From: Aggregatibacter actinomycetemcomitans
GTDB lineage: Bacteria > Pseudomonadota > Gammaproteobacteria > Enterobacterales > Pasteurellaceae
Reading direction: 5' to 3'
Assembly: GCF_003130205.1 (NCBI RefSeq)
Contig: NZ_NRDF01000016.1
Location: 1 to 38,146, forward strand
DNA: 38,146 nucleotides
The notes below the pieces were generated by a model that did no database searches, had not been told where the DNA came from, and saw only the letters and a program-made list of their open reading frames with translations. How positions within the stretch are numbered: the first letter of the stretch is position 1; each line of letters begins with the position of its first letter. Shown here one piece after another: positions 7,958-17,700 of the stretch. Made by a program: the position numbers and the translations under genes.

Positions 7958-8410
7958 TTATGCTCCACGGCGGGCACACATTAACTTCGCTTCGCAGGCC
8001 ACTTCGCCATCGACCGTTGCGATTGCCGTGAACGCGGTAATACCACGACGTTCTTTTATGACTTCAACGTGTAATACCATTTGATCGCCCGGAATAATCG
8101 GACGTTTAAAGCGGGCTTCATCTACACCGGCGAAATAGAAAATTTCGCCACCTACCAATTCGTGGGTTTTAAATGCCAAAATGCCCATAGCTTGTGCCAA
8201 GGCTTCAAGAATTAACACCCCCGGTAAAATCGGATTATCCGGGAAGTGCCCGGTAAAACAGGGTTCGTTTACGCTAATATTCTTAATTGCAGTTAACCAT
8301 TTACCTTCTTCAAAGTTAATCACGCGATCAACTAATAAAAATGGATAACGATGGGGCAATAATTGCATTATTTCGTGTGATTCGATAATTCTTGAGTTTT
8401 GTTCAGTCAC
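7958..8410 (-). CDS. fabZ: 3-hydroxyacyl-[acyl-carrier-protein] dehydratase FabZ
   Basis: FabZ dehydrates 3-hydroxyacyl-ACP in fatty acid synthesis and competes with LpxA and LpxD for 3-hydroxymyristoyl-ACP. The 150-residue hot-dog-fold protein shows [14 protein letters not shown], the catalytic His55 in [11 protein letters not shown] and Glu69 in VLILEALAQ. The start is GTG at 8410, with AGG at a suitable distance; the next ATG would cut off the N terminus that aligns with E. coli FabZ. It sits between lpxD and lpxA as in other gammaproteobacteria, which ties membrane lipid and lipid A supply together. Confidence 0.96.
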   Translation of the reverse strand: MTEQNSRIIESHEIMQLLPHRYPFLLVDRVINFEEGKWLTAIKNISVNEPCFTGHFPDNPILPGVLILEALAQAMGILAFKTHELVGGEIFYFAGVDEARFKRPIIPGDQMVLHVEVIKERRGITAFTAIATVDGEVACEAKLMCARRGA

Positions 8411-8464
8411 GGGTTTACCTTCAATACTAAAATAATAAACAAAATCAGCGCGGATTATACGTTA

Positions 8465-8483
8465 TTTGTGTGATTAACACAAA
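8465..8483. promoter_or_regulatory. Short perfect dyad between lpxD and fabZ
   Basis: TTTGTGT (8465-8471) and ACACAAA (8477-8483) form a perfect inverted repeat around GATTA, in the 94-base space between lpxD and fabZ. It lacks a T tract, so it could be an operator or an mRNA hairpin. No known regulator is assigned. Confidence 0.3.
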
Positions 8484-8504
8484 ATGAACTATTCCTGGCT
8501 CATC

Positions 8505-9527
8505 TTATTTTAATTTTTTTTCTAATGCCTTGATGCGCTTACTCAACCCGTCAATACCCAGTGTCAATGCAGCGGTTTTGCGCCATTCTTTGTTGGTTTG
8601 CAATGGAATGCCGGAAGAATACACGCCCGGTTCGGTAATCGGACGCATCACCATACCCATGCCGGTAATCGTCACTTGATCGCAGATTTCCATGTGACCA
8701 TTAATCACGCTGGCACCACCGATCAAACAATAACGACCGACCGTCAGGCTGCCCGCCATAATTACACCGCCCGCCACTGCCGTGCCGGTACCGATATGTA
8801 CATTATGGGCGATTTGACACAGGTTATCGATGATCACGTTATCTTCAATCACCGTGGCATCCAGGGCACCACGATCGATACAGGTGCAAGCGCCGATTTC
8901 CACGTGATTGCCGATAATTACCTGTCCCACTTGCGGAATTTTAATCCATTTGCCGCGCTCATTGGCGTAACCGAAACCGTCACTGCCAATCACCGCGCCG
9001 GATTGAATCAGGCAATGCTGACCGATTTGTACGTCGTGATACACGGAGACGTTCGCCCAAAGCTGGGTATCTGCGCCGATTTTCGTGTTTTTACCCACAA
9101 AGCAATTGGCGCCGATTACCACGTTATCCCCCAATTCCACGCCGGATTCAATCACCGCATTGGCGCCGATGGACACATTCTCACCAAGAAAAACGTCGTC
9201 AGCAATGACCGCACTTTTTGCAATGCCGGTCGCCGCTTTAGGTGTCGTATCCATATACTGCGCCAGTTTGGCATAGGCGACATAAGGGTCTTTAACAATA
9301 AGCAGATTGCTGTCCGGTGAGCAAAATTCCACATCCGCTTCGGAAACCACTAAAATTCCCGCTTTCGACTGCACCAATAGCGCGCGGAATTTGACATTAG
9401 AAATAAAGGTCAGTTGCTGTTCGTTTGCCTTGTCCAAAGGGGCAATATTGCTAACAACAACATCGGCGTTACCACGAATGGTAGCGCCGATTTGTTGTGC
9501 TAATTCAGAAAGAGAATAAGTTCTCAT
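8505..9527 (-). CDS. lpxD: UDP-3-O-(3-hydroxyacyl)glucosamine N-acyltransferase LpxD
   Basis: LpxD adds the N-linked 3-hydroxyacyl chain in the third step of lipid A synthesis. The 340-residue protein has the N-terminal uridine-binding domain (about 1-100), then left-handed beta-helix repeats such as [17 protein letters not shown], and the catalytic His241 in [10 protein letters not shown], equivalent to E. coli His239. The C-terminal helix ends with KALEKKLK. Its ATG shares one base with the skp stop (TAATG), so it is translationally coupled to skp, as in the E. coli gene order. Confidence 0.97.
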   Translation of the reverse strand: MRTYSLSELAQQIGATIRGNADVVVSNIAPLDKANEQQLTFISNVKFRALLVQSKAGILVVSEADVEFCSPDSNLLIVKDPYVAYAKLAQYMDTTPKAATGIAKSAVIADDVFLGENVSIGANAVIESGVELGDNVVIGANCFVGKNTKIGADTQLWANVSVYHDVQIGQHCLIQSGAVIGSDGFGYANERGKWIKIPQVGQVIIGNHVEIGACTCIDRGALDATVIEDNVIIDNLCQIAHNVHIGTGTAVAGGVIMAGSLTVGRYCLIGGASVINGHMEICDQVTITGMGMVMRPITEPGVYSSGIPLQTNKEWRKTAALTLGIDGLSKRIKALEKKLK

Positions 9528-10105
9528 TATTTAGCCTGTGCCGGAATTGCTTTTAATACTTCTTCAGTGATGTTTTTGCCATCTACACCATAGACAACGG
9601 AACGATCATCAAGCACTAACGTATAATTTTTTTGTTTCGCAACATTGTTAGTCGCGGTTTGAATGCTGGCAACTAATTTTGCAGTTTCCTCATTTTCGCG
9701 TTTAGCATAGTTATCTTGGAACTCTTTTGCTTTTTGATCATGCTCGGCGATTAATTTATTAATTTCCTCTTGCTGGTCGTTGCCATATTTATTAATTTCA
9801 CCTTCACGCTTTTTGATGTCGGCAGAACGCAATTTCGGCGCATCTTTTTGTAATGCAGCCACTTTCGCCTCGACTTTTTTCTGAATATCGGCGATCTTGG
9901 TATCAATTTGTTTTTTGTTTTCGGCTAATTTATCTGCGGTCGGTTTGAATTCGGCTTCTAATTTTTCTGCTACCGCTTTACGATCAGGGTGATTTTGGAA
10001 AAGGTACTCTGCGCTAATAAATGCAATGTTTTCGTCAGCCATGGCTAAAGAGGAAGAGAAAGCTAAGGCCAAAGAAAGTGCGGTAAGTTTTACGATTTTT
10101 TTCAT
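9527..10105 (-). CDS. skp: Periplasmic chaperone Skp (OmpH)
   Basis: Skp is a trimeric periplasmic chaperone that holds unfolded outer-membrane proteins on their way to the BAM complex. The 192-residue precursor has a clear signal peptide (positive MKKIVK, hydrophobic core, likely cut after AMA at residue 22). The mature part is rich in Lys, Glu and Ala and forms the long coiled-coil arms (about 50-135). The C terminus returns to a beta segment, [13 protein letters not shown]. It has AAGGA upstream of the ATG. It lies just after bamA, its functional partner. The length is somewhat greater than E. coli Skp (161), as I recall for Pasteurellaceae. Confidence 0.93.
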   Translation of the reverse strand: MKKIVKLTALSLALAFSSSLAMADENIAFISAEYLFQNHPDRKAVAEKLEAEFKPTADKLAENKKQIDTKIADIQKKVEAKVAALQKDAPKLRSADIKKREGEINKYGNDQQEEINKLIAEHDQKAKEFQDNYAKRENEETAKLVASIQTATNNVAKQKNYTLVLDDRSVVYGVDGKNITEEVLKAIPAQAK

Positions 10106-10146
10106 GTTTCGATTTTTCCTTTTGGTGGATTAAATGTGAATTTTCA

Positions 10147-10164
10147 GTGCCGCTTTAACGGCAC
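10147..10164 (-). other. Hairpin between bamA and skp
   Basis: GTGCCG and CGGCAC pair around a 6-base loop, extended by one C-G pair on one side only. There is no strong T tract on the minus strand, so it is more likely an RNA processing or stability hairpin than a terminator. Confidence 0.35.
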
Positions 10165-10209
10165 CGGTATTTTTTAGTTGTCCCGTATTTTCTATGAAGC
10201 TCATCTTGA

Positions 10210-12621
10210 CTAGAAAGAACCGCCGATACTGAACTGGAATTGCTCAATATCATCATTTTCGTATTTCTTAATCGGTTTCGCATAAGAGAAGACCAACGGG
10301 CCAATCGGTGATTGCCATTGGAAGGCAAGGCCGGCAGAAGCACGAACGCGGGAAGGATCACCGTAATCCGGTAATTTCAAATTCGTAAATTTGGCTTTTT
10401 CACCCTTCCAATGTGTATCCCAAACACTGGCAGCATCCACAAAGAAGGAAGTGCGCACGGAGTTTTGGTTTTTTTCGGCAACAAACGGAGTCGGCACGAT
10501 TAGTTCCACACTTGCCGTTGCCATAGCATTACCGCCCACAATATCGCCGTTCACAATGTTATAACAGCTTGAATTGACATTCACACCGGAACCGCTACAT
10601 CCATTCACCCTCGGATTGATATAAATTGCTTGCGGACCAATCGCGCTGTAGGCGAAACCACGTAAGCTACCAATACCGCCCGCAGTGTAAGTTTGATAGA
10701 ACGGCAGACGTTTACCGCCAAAGCCGTTGGCATAAGCCGCGCCTAAACGACCGGACAATACCCAAGTTTGGTCGCGGTTAAGCGGATAGAAACCTTGTAC
10801 ATCGGCGTTCAGTTTGTAGTATTTGTTATCGGAACCCGGAATCGTGACTTTGCCGCCAATAGAGGCTTTTACCCCTTTGGTTGGTAAGAAACCACGGTTC
10901 AAACTATTGTAGTTCCAGCCGAAGGAAATATCATAATCGTGTGATTTGAAGGTCCATTCGTTATAGTTTAAGGAGGCTAAATATAAGGCTCGATTATATT
11001 CAGGCGTGATATTTTTCAGTTTGTTATAGGCATAGCCCAAGCCAACATAGTAGGCATTATTTTCATTCACCGGGAAGCCTAATGTTAAATTACCACCGTA
11101 AGTGGTACGCGCATAGGACGCGGATGTCGAGTTTTTGGAGTTATCATAATTTTCGAAGAATATATTACCGCCTAAGCTAACCCCGTCTTTGGTGAAGTAT
11201 GGTTCGTTATAACCTAAGTTGACACTGGTGCCGTAATCGTTACGGGAACCCGCCAAGCTCAACGAGGAACCCATGCCGAGGAAGTTATCCTGTTTGACGC
11301 TGGCTTGGTAGCTTAAACCGCTTTCCGTACCATATCCCACACCGAAGTTAATACTACCGGTGTTACGCTCTTTCACTTTATAAATGACATCCACTTCATC
11401 GCCGGTACCTTCGACCGGCTCGGTGCGGCTTTCTACGGTTTCAAAAAATCCCGTACGATCTAACCGCACTTTACCCAGTTCGACCAAATCGGTAGATAAC
11501 CAGCTGCCTTCTTGTTGGCGCATTTCCTGACGTAATGTGCTGTCCGCGCTGACGGTGTTGCCTTCAAAACGAATTTGACGAACGGAATAACGTTTGCCCG
11601 CATCCACCACAAAACTTAACCCGACGGTTTTGGCATCATCGTTAAAGTCAGGTTGCACGTTCACTTGTGCGCTACCGTAACCACGTTCGCCCAAGGTGGA
11701 TTTAATACTGTCTTCAACGACTTGTACATCGCTGCGACGGAATTCTTCGCCGATATGAATTTGGCTCAATAATGGTGCCAGTTGCTCGCTCATACCACCT
11801 ACATCGCCCACGATACGTGTGCCATTGACGATATATTTTTCACCCTCAGAGACGTTAATGGTGACGCGTGCTTCGGTTTTTTCATCATTTAGCTGAACAT
11901 CATTGTCAACGATTTGCGCTTTGACATAACCACGATCCAGGTAATAATTTTGAATGGTTTCTAAATCTTTGGAAAATTGGGTTGAGTCGAATTTATTGCC
12001 GAATAACTTCCACCAGGCATCCGGTTGAAGTTCCATTTGATCTTGCAATCTGTCGCTGTCAAAGGCTTGGTTACCCACAAAGGTCACACCTTTTAACAAC
12101 GCCACATCGTTCTCTTTAATTTGAATTTTTACCTCGGCACGATTATTCGGCAACGGATTCACGATAGTTTCCACTTTTGCGTTATAACGCCCGACGCTGT
12201 GATAATGATCTTCTAAACTTTTACGGAAAGCTTCAAGTTTTTCACGATTTAATATATCGCCTTTCTGGAAGCCGTTGGCATTTAAATTTTGTTTTAATGC
12301 ATCATTAGGAATGGATTTGTTACCGTCCAGCACCACATCGGAAATAATTGCTTTCGGCACCACGGAAATGACTAAGGTATTACCTTGTTGGGAAGCTTTA
12401 ACATCTTCGTATTGACCGGTTAAAAACAGGTTACGTACTACAGCGGCAATATTGGTATCGTTAATTTTTTGCCCGACACGCACCGGCAAACTTGCGATAA
12501 TATTGCTTTCGGTTCCCGCCTGAACGCCGTCAACACGAATGTCCTGTACCACGAAAGGTCCGGCAAGCGCGGCGGTTGAGCTAAACAATAAGCTTGCAAT
12601 TAAAAGTTTTTTCATCGTCAT
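10210..12621 (-). CDS. bamA: Outer-membrane protein assembly factor BamA
   Basis: BamA is the core of the BAM machine that folds beta-barrel proteins into the outer membrane. The 803-residue precursor has a signal peptide ending ALA at residue 20, five POTRA domains (about 21-420) and a 16-strand barrel. The barrel carries the conserved L6 loop motif LRGF (653-656), preceded by GGIGS. Two cysteines in a downstream extracellular loop (NGCSGSG, SSCYN) match the conserved disulfide pair. The last residue is Phe, the usual outer-membrane signal. The start has AGGA at a 5-base distance. It sits between rseP and skp as in E. coli. No exact uptake signal occurs in the gene. Confidence 0.97.
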   Translation of the reverse strand: MTMKKLLIASLLFSSTAALAGPFVVQDIRVDGVQAGTESNIIASLPVRVGQKINDTNIAAVVRNLFLTGQYEDVKASQQGNTLVISVVPKAIISDVVLDGNKSIPNDALKQNLNANGFQKGDILNREKLEAFRKSLEDHYHSVGRYNAKVETIVNPLPNNRAEVKIQIKENDVALLKGVTFVGNQAFDSDRLQDQMELQPDAWWKLFGNKFDSTQFSKDLETIQNYYLDRGYVKAQIVDNDVQLNDEKTEARVTINVSEGEKYIVNGTRIVGDVGGMSEQLAPLLSQIHIGEEFRRSDVQVVEDSIKSTLGERGYGSAQVNVQPDFNDDAKTVGLSFVVDAGKRYSVRQIRFEGNTVSADSTLRQEMRQQEGSWLSTDLVELGKVRLDRTGFFETVESRTEPVEGTGDEVDVIYKVKERNTGSINFGVGYGTESGLSYQASVKQDNFLGMGSSLSLAGSRNDYGTSVNLGYNEPYFTKDGVSLGGNIFFENYDNSKNSTSASYARTTYGGNLTLGFPVNENNAYYVGLGYAYNKLKNITPEYNRALYLASLNYNEWTFKSHDYDISFGWNYNSLNRGFLPTKGVKASIGGKVTIPGSDNKYYKLNADVQGFYPLNRDQTWVLSGRLGAAYANGFGGKRLPFYQTYTAGGIGSLRGFAYSAIGPQAIYINPRVNGCSGSGVNVNSSCYNIVNGDIVGGNAMATASVELIVPTPFVAEKNQNSVRTSFFVDAASVWDTHWKGEKAKFTNLKLPDYGDPSRVRASAGLAFQWQSPIGPLVFSYAKPIKKYENDDIEQFQFSIGGSF

Positions 12622-12639
12622 TTTTATCCTGTATCAAAA

Positions 12640-13974
12640 CTAATTTAAACGTAAAAAATCATTGATCAGCCCGAATCCCATTAACATCAATAATAAGACC
12701 GCACCGATTCGATAACTAATATTCTGGACCTGTTCGGAAACTGGTTTTCCTTTAAGGGCTTCCAGCGCCAGGAAGACCAAATGTCCGCCGTCTAACACCG
12801 GCAACGGAAAGAGGTTCATCACACCCAAATTCACGCTGATTAACGCCATAAAGCTCAAATAGTAAATCAGACCTAGTTCAGATGATGCACCTGCGCCCTG
12901 TGCAATGGAAATCGGACCACCCAAGTTATTCAACGATAATTCGCCGATGAGCAATTTACCGATCACTTTTACGGTTAACCAAGAGAGTTGGAATGTCTTT
13001 TCAACCGCTTTCTGTAGAGATTCGAGCACATCATACTTTAATTCGGTACGATATTCATCAGCCACCGGGTAAAAAGTCGGTGAAATGCCAACAAACCAAC
13101 GCTTTTTGTCATTAAGCTCCGGAGTAATGGTTTTTTCCAACCACTCACCGTTGCGTTCTACTTTTAAGGCTAACGGTTTGCCCTGTTGAACCCGTTCGAT
13201 AAAATCCTGCCAGACAATTTCTTTACCGTCCGACCAATATAATTTATCACCGACCAACAACTTTTCCTTTTGCGCAGGAGAATCGTTAGTGACTTTAGAC
13301 AAAGTCATATCCACTTTGGTTCTTACCGGAACAATTCCTAGTGAACCGAAAGCACTTTCTTTTTCAGGATTAAAGGCCCAGTTAGATAAATCTAAAATTT
13401 TGTGTTGTTCAATAGTAGAACCAAACTCTACCAAAGTTAATTCCACCTTGCTTTCGCCCGTTTTAGTCGCCAGCAACATATTAATCGTTTCCCAATCCGG
13501 CGTAACAACACCGTCAACTTCAGTAATCTGGGTATTTGGTGAAACTTGTGCCTTTGCGGCAATGGAATGAGGTTGAACTTCCCCGATCACCGGTTTAACG
13601 CTGGGAATACCGATAGAGTAAATAACGAAATACGCCAGAATAGCAAATAAGAAATTGGCTAAAGGTCCGGCGGCAATAATGAGTGCACGTTGCGCGACGG
13701 TTTTGTTATCGAAGGCTTGTTCGGCAAGTTCAGGCGGAATCTCTTCATTGCGCCCGTCCAGCATTTTCACATAGCCGCCAAGGGGAATCGCCGATACGGC
13801 AAACTCTATCCCCCGTTTATCGGTGCGCGACCAAATCACTTTGCCAAAGCCGATGGAAAAACGATGAACTTTTACACCGCACTTTCTTGCTGCCCAAAAG
13901 TGCCCGTATTCGTGCACCGCTACCAAGACGGCGATAACAATCAGAAATGAAACCGTTGACCATAAAAATGACAT
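12640..13974 (-). CDS. rseP: Site-2 intramembrane zinc protease RseP
   Basis: RseP cuts RseA inside the membrane to free sigma E, and also removes leftover signal peptides. The 444-residue protein shows the zinc motif HEYGH (His21, Glu22, His25) in the first membrane segment and LDGG near residue 394 in the third. Two PDZ-type domains lie in the periplasmic part (about 120-300). The ATG giving MSFLW has AGGA at 6 bases; a TTG two codons upstream would place the ribosome site too close. It lies 18 bp before bamA, linking envelope stress control to barrel assembly. Confidence 0.95.
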   Translation of the reverse strand: MSFLWSTVSFLIVIAVLVAVHEYGHFWAARKCGVKVHRFSIGFGKVIWSRTDKRGIEFAVSAIPLGGYVKMLDGRNEEIPPELAEQAFDNKTVAQRALIIAAGPLANFLFAILAYFVIYSIGIPSVKPVIGEVQPHSIAAKAQVSPNTQITEVDGVVTPDWETINMLLATKTGESKVELTLVEFGSTIEQHKILDLSNWAFNPEKESAFGSLGIVPVRTKVDMTLSKVTNDSPAQKEKLLVGDKLYWSDGKEIVWQDFIERVQQGKPLALKVERNGEWLEKTITPELNDKKRWFVGISPTFYPVADEYRTELKYDVLESLQKAVEKTFQLSWLTVKVIGKLLIGELSLNNLGGPISIAQGAGASSELGLIYYLSFMALISVNLGVMNLFPLPVLDGGHLVFLALEALKGKPVSEQVQNISYRIGAVLLLMLMGFGLINDFLRLN

Positions 13975-13982
13975 AGCCAATC

Positions 13983-14852
13983 CTACAACACAAAGAAATA
14001 GAAATACGCAAAGAACGGTACGGCGGCAGTTAAGCTGTCAATTCGATCCAAAATGCCACCGTGCCCCGGAATCAGGTTGCTGCTGTCTTTAATGCCGCTC
14101 TGGCGTTTGAACATACTTTCCGTTAAATCGCCTAAAATCGAAATGGCTACCGTCACCACAGATAACGCAATAAACGCCGACGGCGAAACATCTTTAATCA
14201 AGCTTTGTTGCGTGACATTTACGAAAATCGCGGAAACCACGCCCGCCATCACCAAACCGCCGATCGCGCCCTGCCAGGATTTGCCCGGCGACACTTTCGG
14301 CGCCAATTTGTGTTTACCGAATTTACGCCCCACAAAATACGCGCCGGAATCCGCCACCCAAACCAAAATAAACACATACAACAGCAGCATAATGCCGTGG
14401 TAAGGTTGCGCTACATAATTATCCAAACGGAGCAATAACACGCCGATTAAAAACGGAATCAGCGTAAAAAAAGCAAAGAAAAATTGCAGCACGGAATGTT
14501 TCGCCCAAAGATTGTTGCTTTTCGGGTAGCTCACTACAAAAGATAACGCCACCAGCCACCAAATCACTGCGCCCAATAAAATCGGCTGCGCATAATTTTC
14601 AAAGACCCGACCGGCATCCAGGTAATTGCCTTCATCATAAATCCAGAGGAACAAAAACACCGCACTTAACACGGTGATGGCATAACGCCAGAACGTCGCT
14701 TGTTTGAAATTGAAGAACTGAGTCCATTCCCAAATACCTAACACCACAACCACGCCTAAGGCGAGCGCAAAATAATAAGGTGAGAATAAAAATAACGCGG
14801 CGAATACAATGGCGATTAACACAATCGCCGATAAAACCCGTTGTTTAAGCAC
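13983..14852 (-). CDS. cdsA: Phosphatidate cytidylyltransferase CdsA
   Basis: CdsA makes CDP-diacylglycerol, the precursor of all major phospholipids, at the inner membrane. The 289-residue protein has about eight membrane segments and the full signature S-M-F-K-R, K-D, PGHGGILDRID at about 255-278. The start codon is GTG with GAGGA at 7 bases. It is the housekeeping copy, set between uppS and rseP as in E. coli; the paralogue at 1190-2119 has a similar signature but different flanks. Short gaps of 8 and 14 bp to its neighbours indicate one transcript. Confidence 0.96.
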   Translation of the reverse strand: MLKQRVLSAIVLIAIVFAALFLFSPYYFALALGVVVVLGIWEWTQFFNFKQATFWRYAITVLSAVFLFLWIYDEGNYLDAGRVFENYAQPILLGAVIWWLVALSFVVSYPKSNNLWAKHSVLQFFFAFFTLIPFLIGVLLLRLDNYVAQPYHGIMLLLYVFILVWVADSGAYFVGRKFGKHKLAPKVSPGKSWQGAIGGLVMAGVVSAIFVNVTQQSLIKDVSPSAFIALSVVTVAISILGDLTESMFKRQSGIKDSSNLIPGHGGILDRIDSLTAAVPFFAYFYFFVL

Positions 14853-14866
14853 AATAAATTCCTCTG

Positions 14867-15586
14867 TTATTCCGTCCCGCCAAAACGACGATGACGCTGT
14901 TGATAAGATAGGATCGCCTGATGAAACTCGGCTTCATTAAAATCCGGCCAAAGCACATCGGAAAAATAAAATTCGGCGTAGGCGGTCTGCCATAATAAAA
15001 AATTACTGATGCGCTGCTCGCCGCTGGTACGAATAAGTAAATCCACTTCCGGCTCGTCTTGCGTAACCAAATGCTGTTGCAACAACGCTTCGTCAATGTC
15101 CGCCACTGCAAGTTGTTGCGCCTGCACTTTTTGTGCCAGCTGTTGTGCCGCCTGCACAATATCCCAACGCCCGCCGTAATTCGCCGCGATATTTAAGGTA
15201 AGTGCGGTGTTATTTTCCGTTAATTTTTCCGCGTTCTTAATTTTTTCCTGCAACCCTTCACTGAAGCGCGCAACATTGCCCAGAATCTTTAATCGAATAT
15301 TATTTTTATGCAGTTTTTTCACTTCAAAATCCAGCGCCTGCATAAACAAATTCATCAACGCACTGACTTCCTGCTCGGGGCGATTCCAGTTTTCACTGCT
15401 AAACGCATATAACGTTAAATATTTCACACCGATTTTGCGCGCGTAAGACACCGCCTCGCGCACCGCAGCCACACCGTTTTTATGCCCGAAAATGCGCATT
15501 TTGCCTTGTTGCTTCGCCCAACGTCCGTTGCCGTCCATAATGATGGCGACGTGTTGTGGAATATTATTCGGATCCAGTTCTGTCAT
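14867..15586 (-). CDS. uppS: Undecaprenyl diphosphate synthase
   Basis: UppS (IspU) extends farnesyl diphosphate with eight isopentenyl units in cis to make the C55 lipid carrier for peptidoglycan and surface polysaccharides. The 239-residue protein has [13 protein letters not shown] with the catalytic Asp18, [11 protein letters not shown], and the C-terminal [15 protein letters not shown] with YAEFYF. It is co-transcribed with dxr upstream (21-bp gap), which makes the precursor, and cdsA downstream. Confidence 0.96.
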   Translation of the reverse strand: MTELDPNNIPQHVAIIMDGNGRWAKQQGKMRIFGHKNGVAAVREAVSYARKIGVKYLTLYAFSSENWNRPEQEVSALMNLFMQALDFEVKKLHKNNIRLKILGNVARFSEGLQEKIKNAEKLTENNTALTLNIAANYGGRWDIVQAAQQLAQKVQAQQLAVADIDEALLQQHLVTQDEPEVDLLIRTSGEQRISNFLLWQTAYAEFYFSDVLWPDFNEAEFHQAILSYQQRHRRFGGTE

Positions 15587-15607
15587 TATCCATTCTCTGT
15601 TTAAGCA

Positions 15608-16813
15608 TCAGTGAGACCAATGTGCCAGTTGTTTGCGTGCGCATTCACGCGCCGCACGATCCACATCCAACACATCATCAATCTGTTTGATTTGTTGCGG
15701 CGCAATTTGTTCCACCACCGCCTGATTAAGTTTGGCAATGTCGGTAAATTTAATTTGACGATCTAAAAACGCCTGCACGGCAATTTCATTGGCGGCGTTC
15801 ATTGCCGTCGTGGCATATTGACCGGCGGCAAAAGCCTCAATGGCGAGTTGCAAACAAGGATAACGCAGATAATCCGGCGCTAAAAAAGTCAGCCCGTTTA
15901 ATTGATAGAAATCCAACGGCGCGACGCCGGAAAAAGTGCGGTGCGGATACGCCATGGTTTCGGCGATCGGCGTGCGCATATCGGGGTTGCCCATTTGGGC
16001 GATGACGCTACCGTCGATATAACGCACCATGGAATGAATAATGGATTGCGGGTGAATAATCACTTCCATTTCGTCGGCGGACGCATTAAACAACCAACGG
16101 GCTTCAATGTATTCCAAGCCTTTGTTCATCATGGTGGCGGAATCCACGGAAATTTTCTTGCCCATAGACCAGTTCGGATGCGCCACCGCCTGTTCCGGCG
16201 TAATGGCGTCGAATTCGCTTAAATCCGTATAACGGAAAGGTCCGCCGGAACCGGTCAGCACGATTTTGCCGATCCCAAAATCCGCTAACGGACAAAAGCC
16301 GATTTGTTGCTGCGCCTGTGGCGGTAATGATTGGAAAATAGCGTTATGTTCGCTGTCCACCGGCAATAATTGCGCGCCATATTGTTTCACGGCATCAATA
16401 AAAATCTGACCGCAAGTCACCAGCGCCTCTTTGTTCGCCAGCAACACTTTCTTACCCGCTTTTACCGCAGACAAGGTCGGCAATAAGCCCGCCGCGCCCA
16501 CAATCGCCGCCATCACCATGTCTGCATCGGGATGCGCACTCAATTCACAAATCGCCTGTTGCCCCGCCAAAACTTGGATAGGAAGCTGATGTGTCGCCAA
16601 TCTTTCACGCAATATTTTTGCCGCACTTTCGTCAGCTAAAGCAACAAAGTGCGGTCGAAATTTCAGGCATTTTTCAAACATCGCCATCGCATTGGAACCG
16701 CCCACCAAGGCAAACGCTTCATAGTTTTCCGGATTGTGTTCAATCACTGACAGGGTGCTGTTGCCGATAGAACCTGTGGCACCGAGAATCACGACCTTTT
16801 GTTTGTTTTGCAT
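15608..16813 (-). CDS. dxr: 1-deoxy-D-xylulose 5-phosphate reductoisomerase
   Basis: Dxr is the first committed enzyme of the MEP isoprenoid pathway and the target of fosmidomycin. The 401-residue protein has the NADPH motif [11 protein letters not shown] (11-21), and metal ligands Asp153 and Glu155 in VDSEHNAIF and Glu234 in [12 protein letters not shown]. The start giving [10 protein letters not shown] fits the E. coli length of 398. There is no clear ribosome site; an uptake signal (16823-16831) sits about 10 bases upstream instead. Inside the gene an exact uptake signal (16647-16655) faces a one-mismatch copy (16620-16628). A terminator after frr (16874-16897) suggests that dxr has its own promoter too. 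Confidence 0.95.
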   Translation of the reverse strand: MQNKQKVVILGATGSIGNSTLSVIEHNPENYEAFALVGGSNAMAMFEKCLKFRPHFVALADESAAKILRERLATHQLPIQVLAGQQAICELSAHPDADMVMAAIVGAAGLLPTLSAVKAGKKVLLANKEALVTCGQIFIDAVKQYGAQLLPVDSEHNAIFQSLPPQAQQQIGFCPLADFGIGKIVLTGSGGPFRYTDLSEFDAITPEQAVAHPNWSMGKKISVDSATMMNKGLEYIEARWLFNASADEMEVIIHPQSIIHSMVRYIDGSVIAQMGNPDMRTPIAETMAYPHRTFSGVAPLDFYQLNGLTFLAPDYLRYPCLQLAIEAFAAGQYATTAMNAANEIAVQAFLDRQIKFTDIAKLNQAVVEQIAPQQIKQIDDVLDVDRAARECARKQLAHWSH

Positions 16814-16873
16814 AAAATTTTGACCGCACTTTGCAGAGTTGTCGGGCAATAAAATAAACGCGCCCGCATAAGA

Positions 16874-16897
16874 AAAGACGCAGTAAGCCACTGCGTC
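16874..16897 (-). terminator. Intrinsic terminator after frr
   Basis: GACGCAGT (16877-16884) and ACTGCGTC (16890-16897) form a perfect 8-bp stem with a 5-base loop, followed on the minus strand by TTTTCTT. It lies between frr and dxr. Confidence 0.8.
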
Positions 16898-16919
16898 CGT
16901 GTTTAGCTATGTTCGGCAA

Positions 16920-17477
16920 TTAGAAATCAAGTAATTCTTTTTCTTTGTCCGCCAGCACATCATCCACTTTTTTGATGAAGCTGTCGGTTAATTTTTGAAT
17001 TACGTCTTCCGCTTTGTGCTGATCGTTTTCGCTGATTTCTTTGTCTTTTAACAAAGCTTTGATTTTATCATTGGCATCACGGCGCACGTTACGAATCGCC
17101 ACTTTGCCCTGCTCGCCTTCCGCTTTCACGATTTTGATTAAATCACGACGGCGTTCTTCCGTTAACGGCGGCAGTGGCACGCGAATGGTAGTACCGGCAG
17201 AAGACGGATTTAAGCCCAAATCGGAAGTCAAAATGGCTTTTTCCACGGCTTGAATCAAAGAACGATCGAACACGGTCACCGCCAACGTACGCGCATCTTC
17301 CGCTACCACATTGGCTAATTGGCGTAACGGCGTCGCAGAGCCGTAATAATCCACTTGAATCGCATCCAACAAACTTGGCTGCGCACGACCGGTACGGATT
17401 TTTGCAATATGTCCTTTTAACGCGTCCAGGCTTTTTTCCATACGTTCTTCGGCATCTTGTTTAATTTGATTAATCAT
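16920..17477 (-). CDS. frr: Ribosome recycling factor
   Basis: RRF splits post-termination ribosomes together with EF-G, which is also encoded in this window (fusA). The 185-residue length is the same as E. coli RRF. Visible blocks include the helical N terminus, [13 protein letters not shown], the beta domain with [22 protein letters not shown], and [12 protein letters not shown] in the long three-helix bundle. It is preceded by pyrH and followed by a terminator, as in E. coli. Confidence 0.97.
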   Translation of the reverse strand: MINQIKQDAEERMEKSLDALKGHIAKIRTGRAQPSLLDAIQVDYYGSATPLRQLANVVAEDARTLAVTVFDRSLIQAVEKAILTSDLGLNPSSAGTTIRVPLPPLTEERRRDLIKIVKAEGEQGKVAIRNVRRDANDKIKALLKDKEISENDQHKAEDVIQKLTDSFIKKVDDVLADKEKELLDF

Positions 17478-17650
17478 TCAACTTTCCTTTTCAATAAAAA
17501 AGATAAAACGGCATGATTCTACTGGATTTTTATAAAATTTTGAATCATTTTCTTTTGAAAATACGGCTTTCAGACGTAAGTTTTTGGTGCTTTTTATTTT
17601 TTGATGGACAACAAAGTGCGGGCGAATTTTCATGTGTTTTTTTCATACAA

Positions 17651-17680
17651 AAAACGGTAGAAAATCATTTCTACCGTTTT
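17651..17680 (-). terminator. Terminator after pyrH
   Basis: AAAACGGTAGAAA (17651-17663) and TTTCTACCGTTTT (17668-17680) pair perfectly over 13 bp with a 4-base loop. T runs on both sides make it able to work in either direction; the natural user is pyrH on the minus strand. The surrounding 223-base gap before frr holds nothing else but a one-mismatch uptake signal near 17611. Confidence 0.85.
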
Positions 17681-17700
17681 TCCTTTTCACGAAACCCTGC

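Noticed and set aside
8465-8483. The TTTGTGT/ACACAAA dyad as a CRP site
   Set aside because: The spacing between the half sites does not fit TGTGA-N6-TCACA, so I kept it only as an unassigned dyad.
8598-9320. Long plus-strand open frame (240 codons) opposite lpxD
   Set aside because: It is the mirror of the hexapeptide-repeat gene, rich in His, Thr and Asp, with no recognisable family and no ribosome site. The lpxD reading is certain.
13975-13980. TTG start two codons upstream for rseP
   Set aside because: AGGA would be immediately next to the TTG, too close for use; the ATG at 13974 fits.
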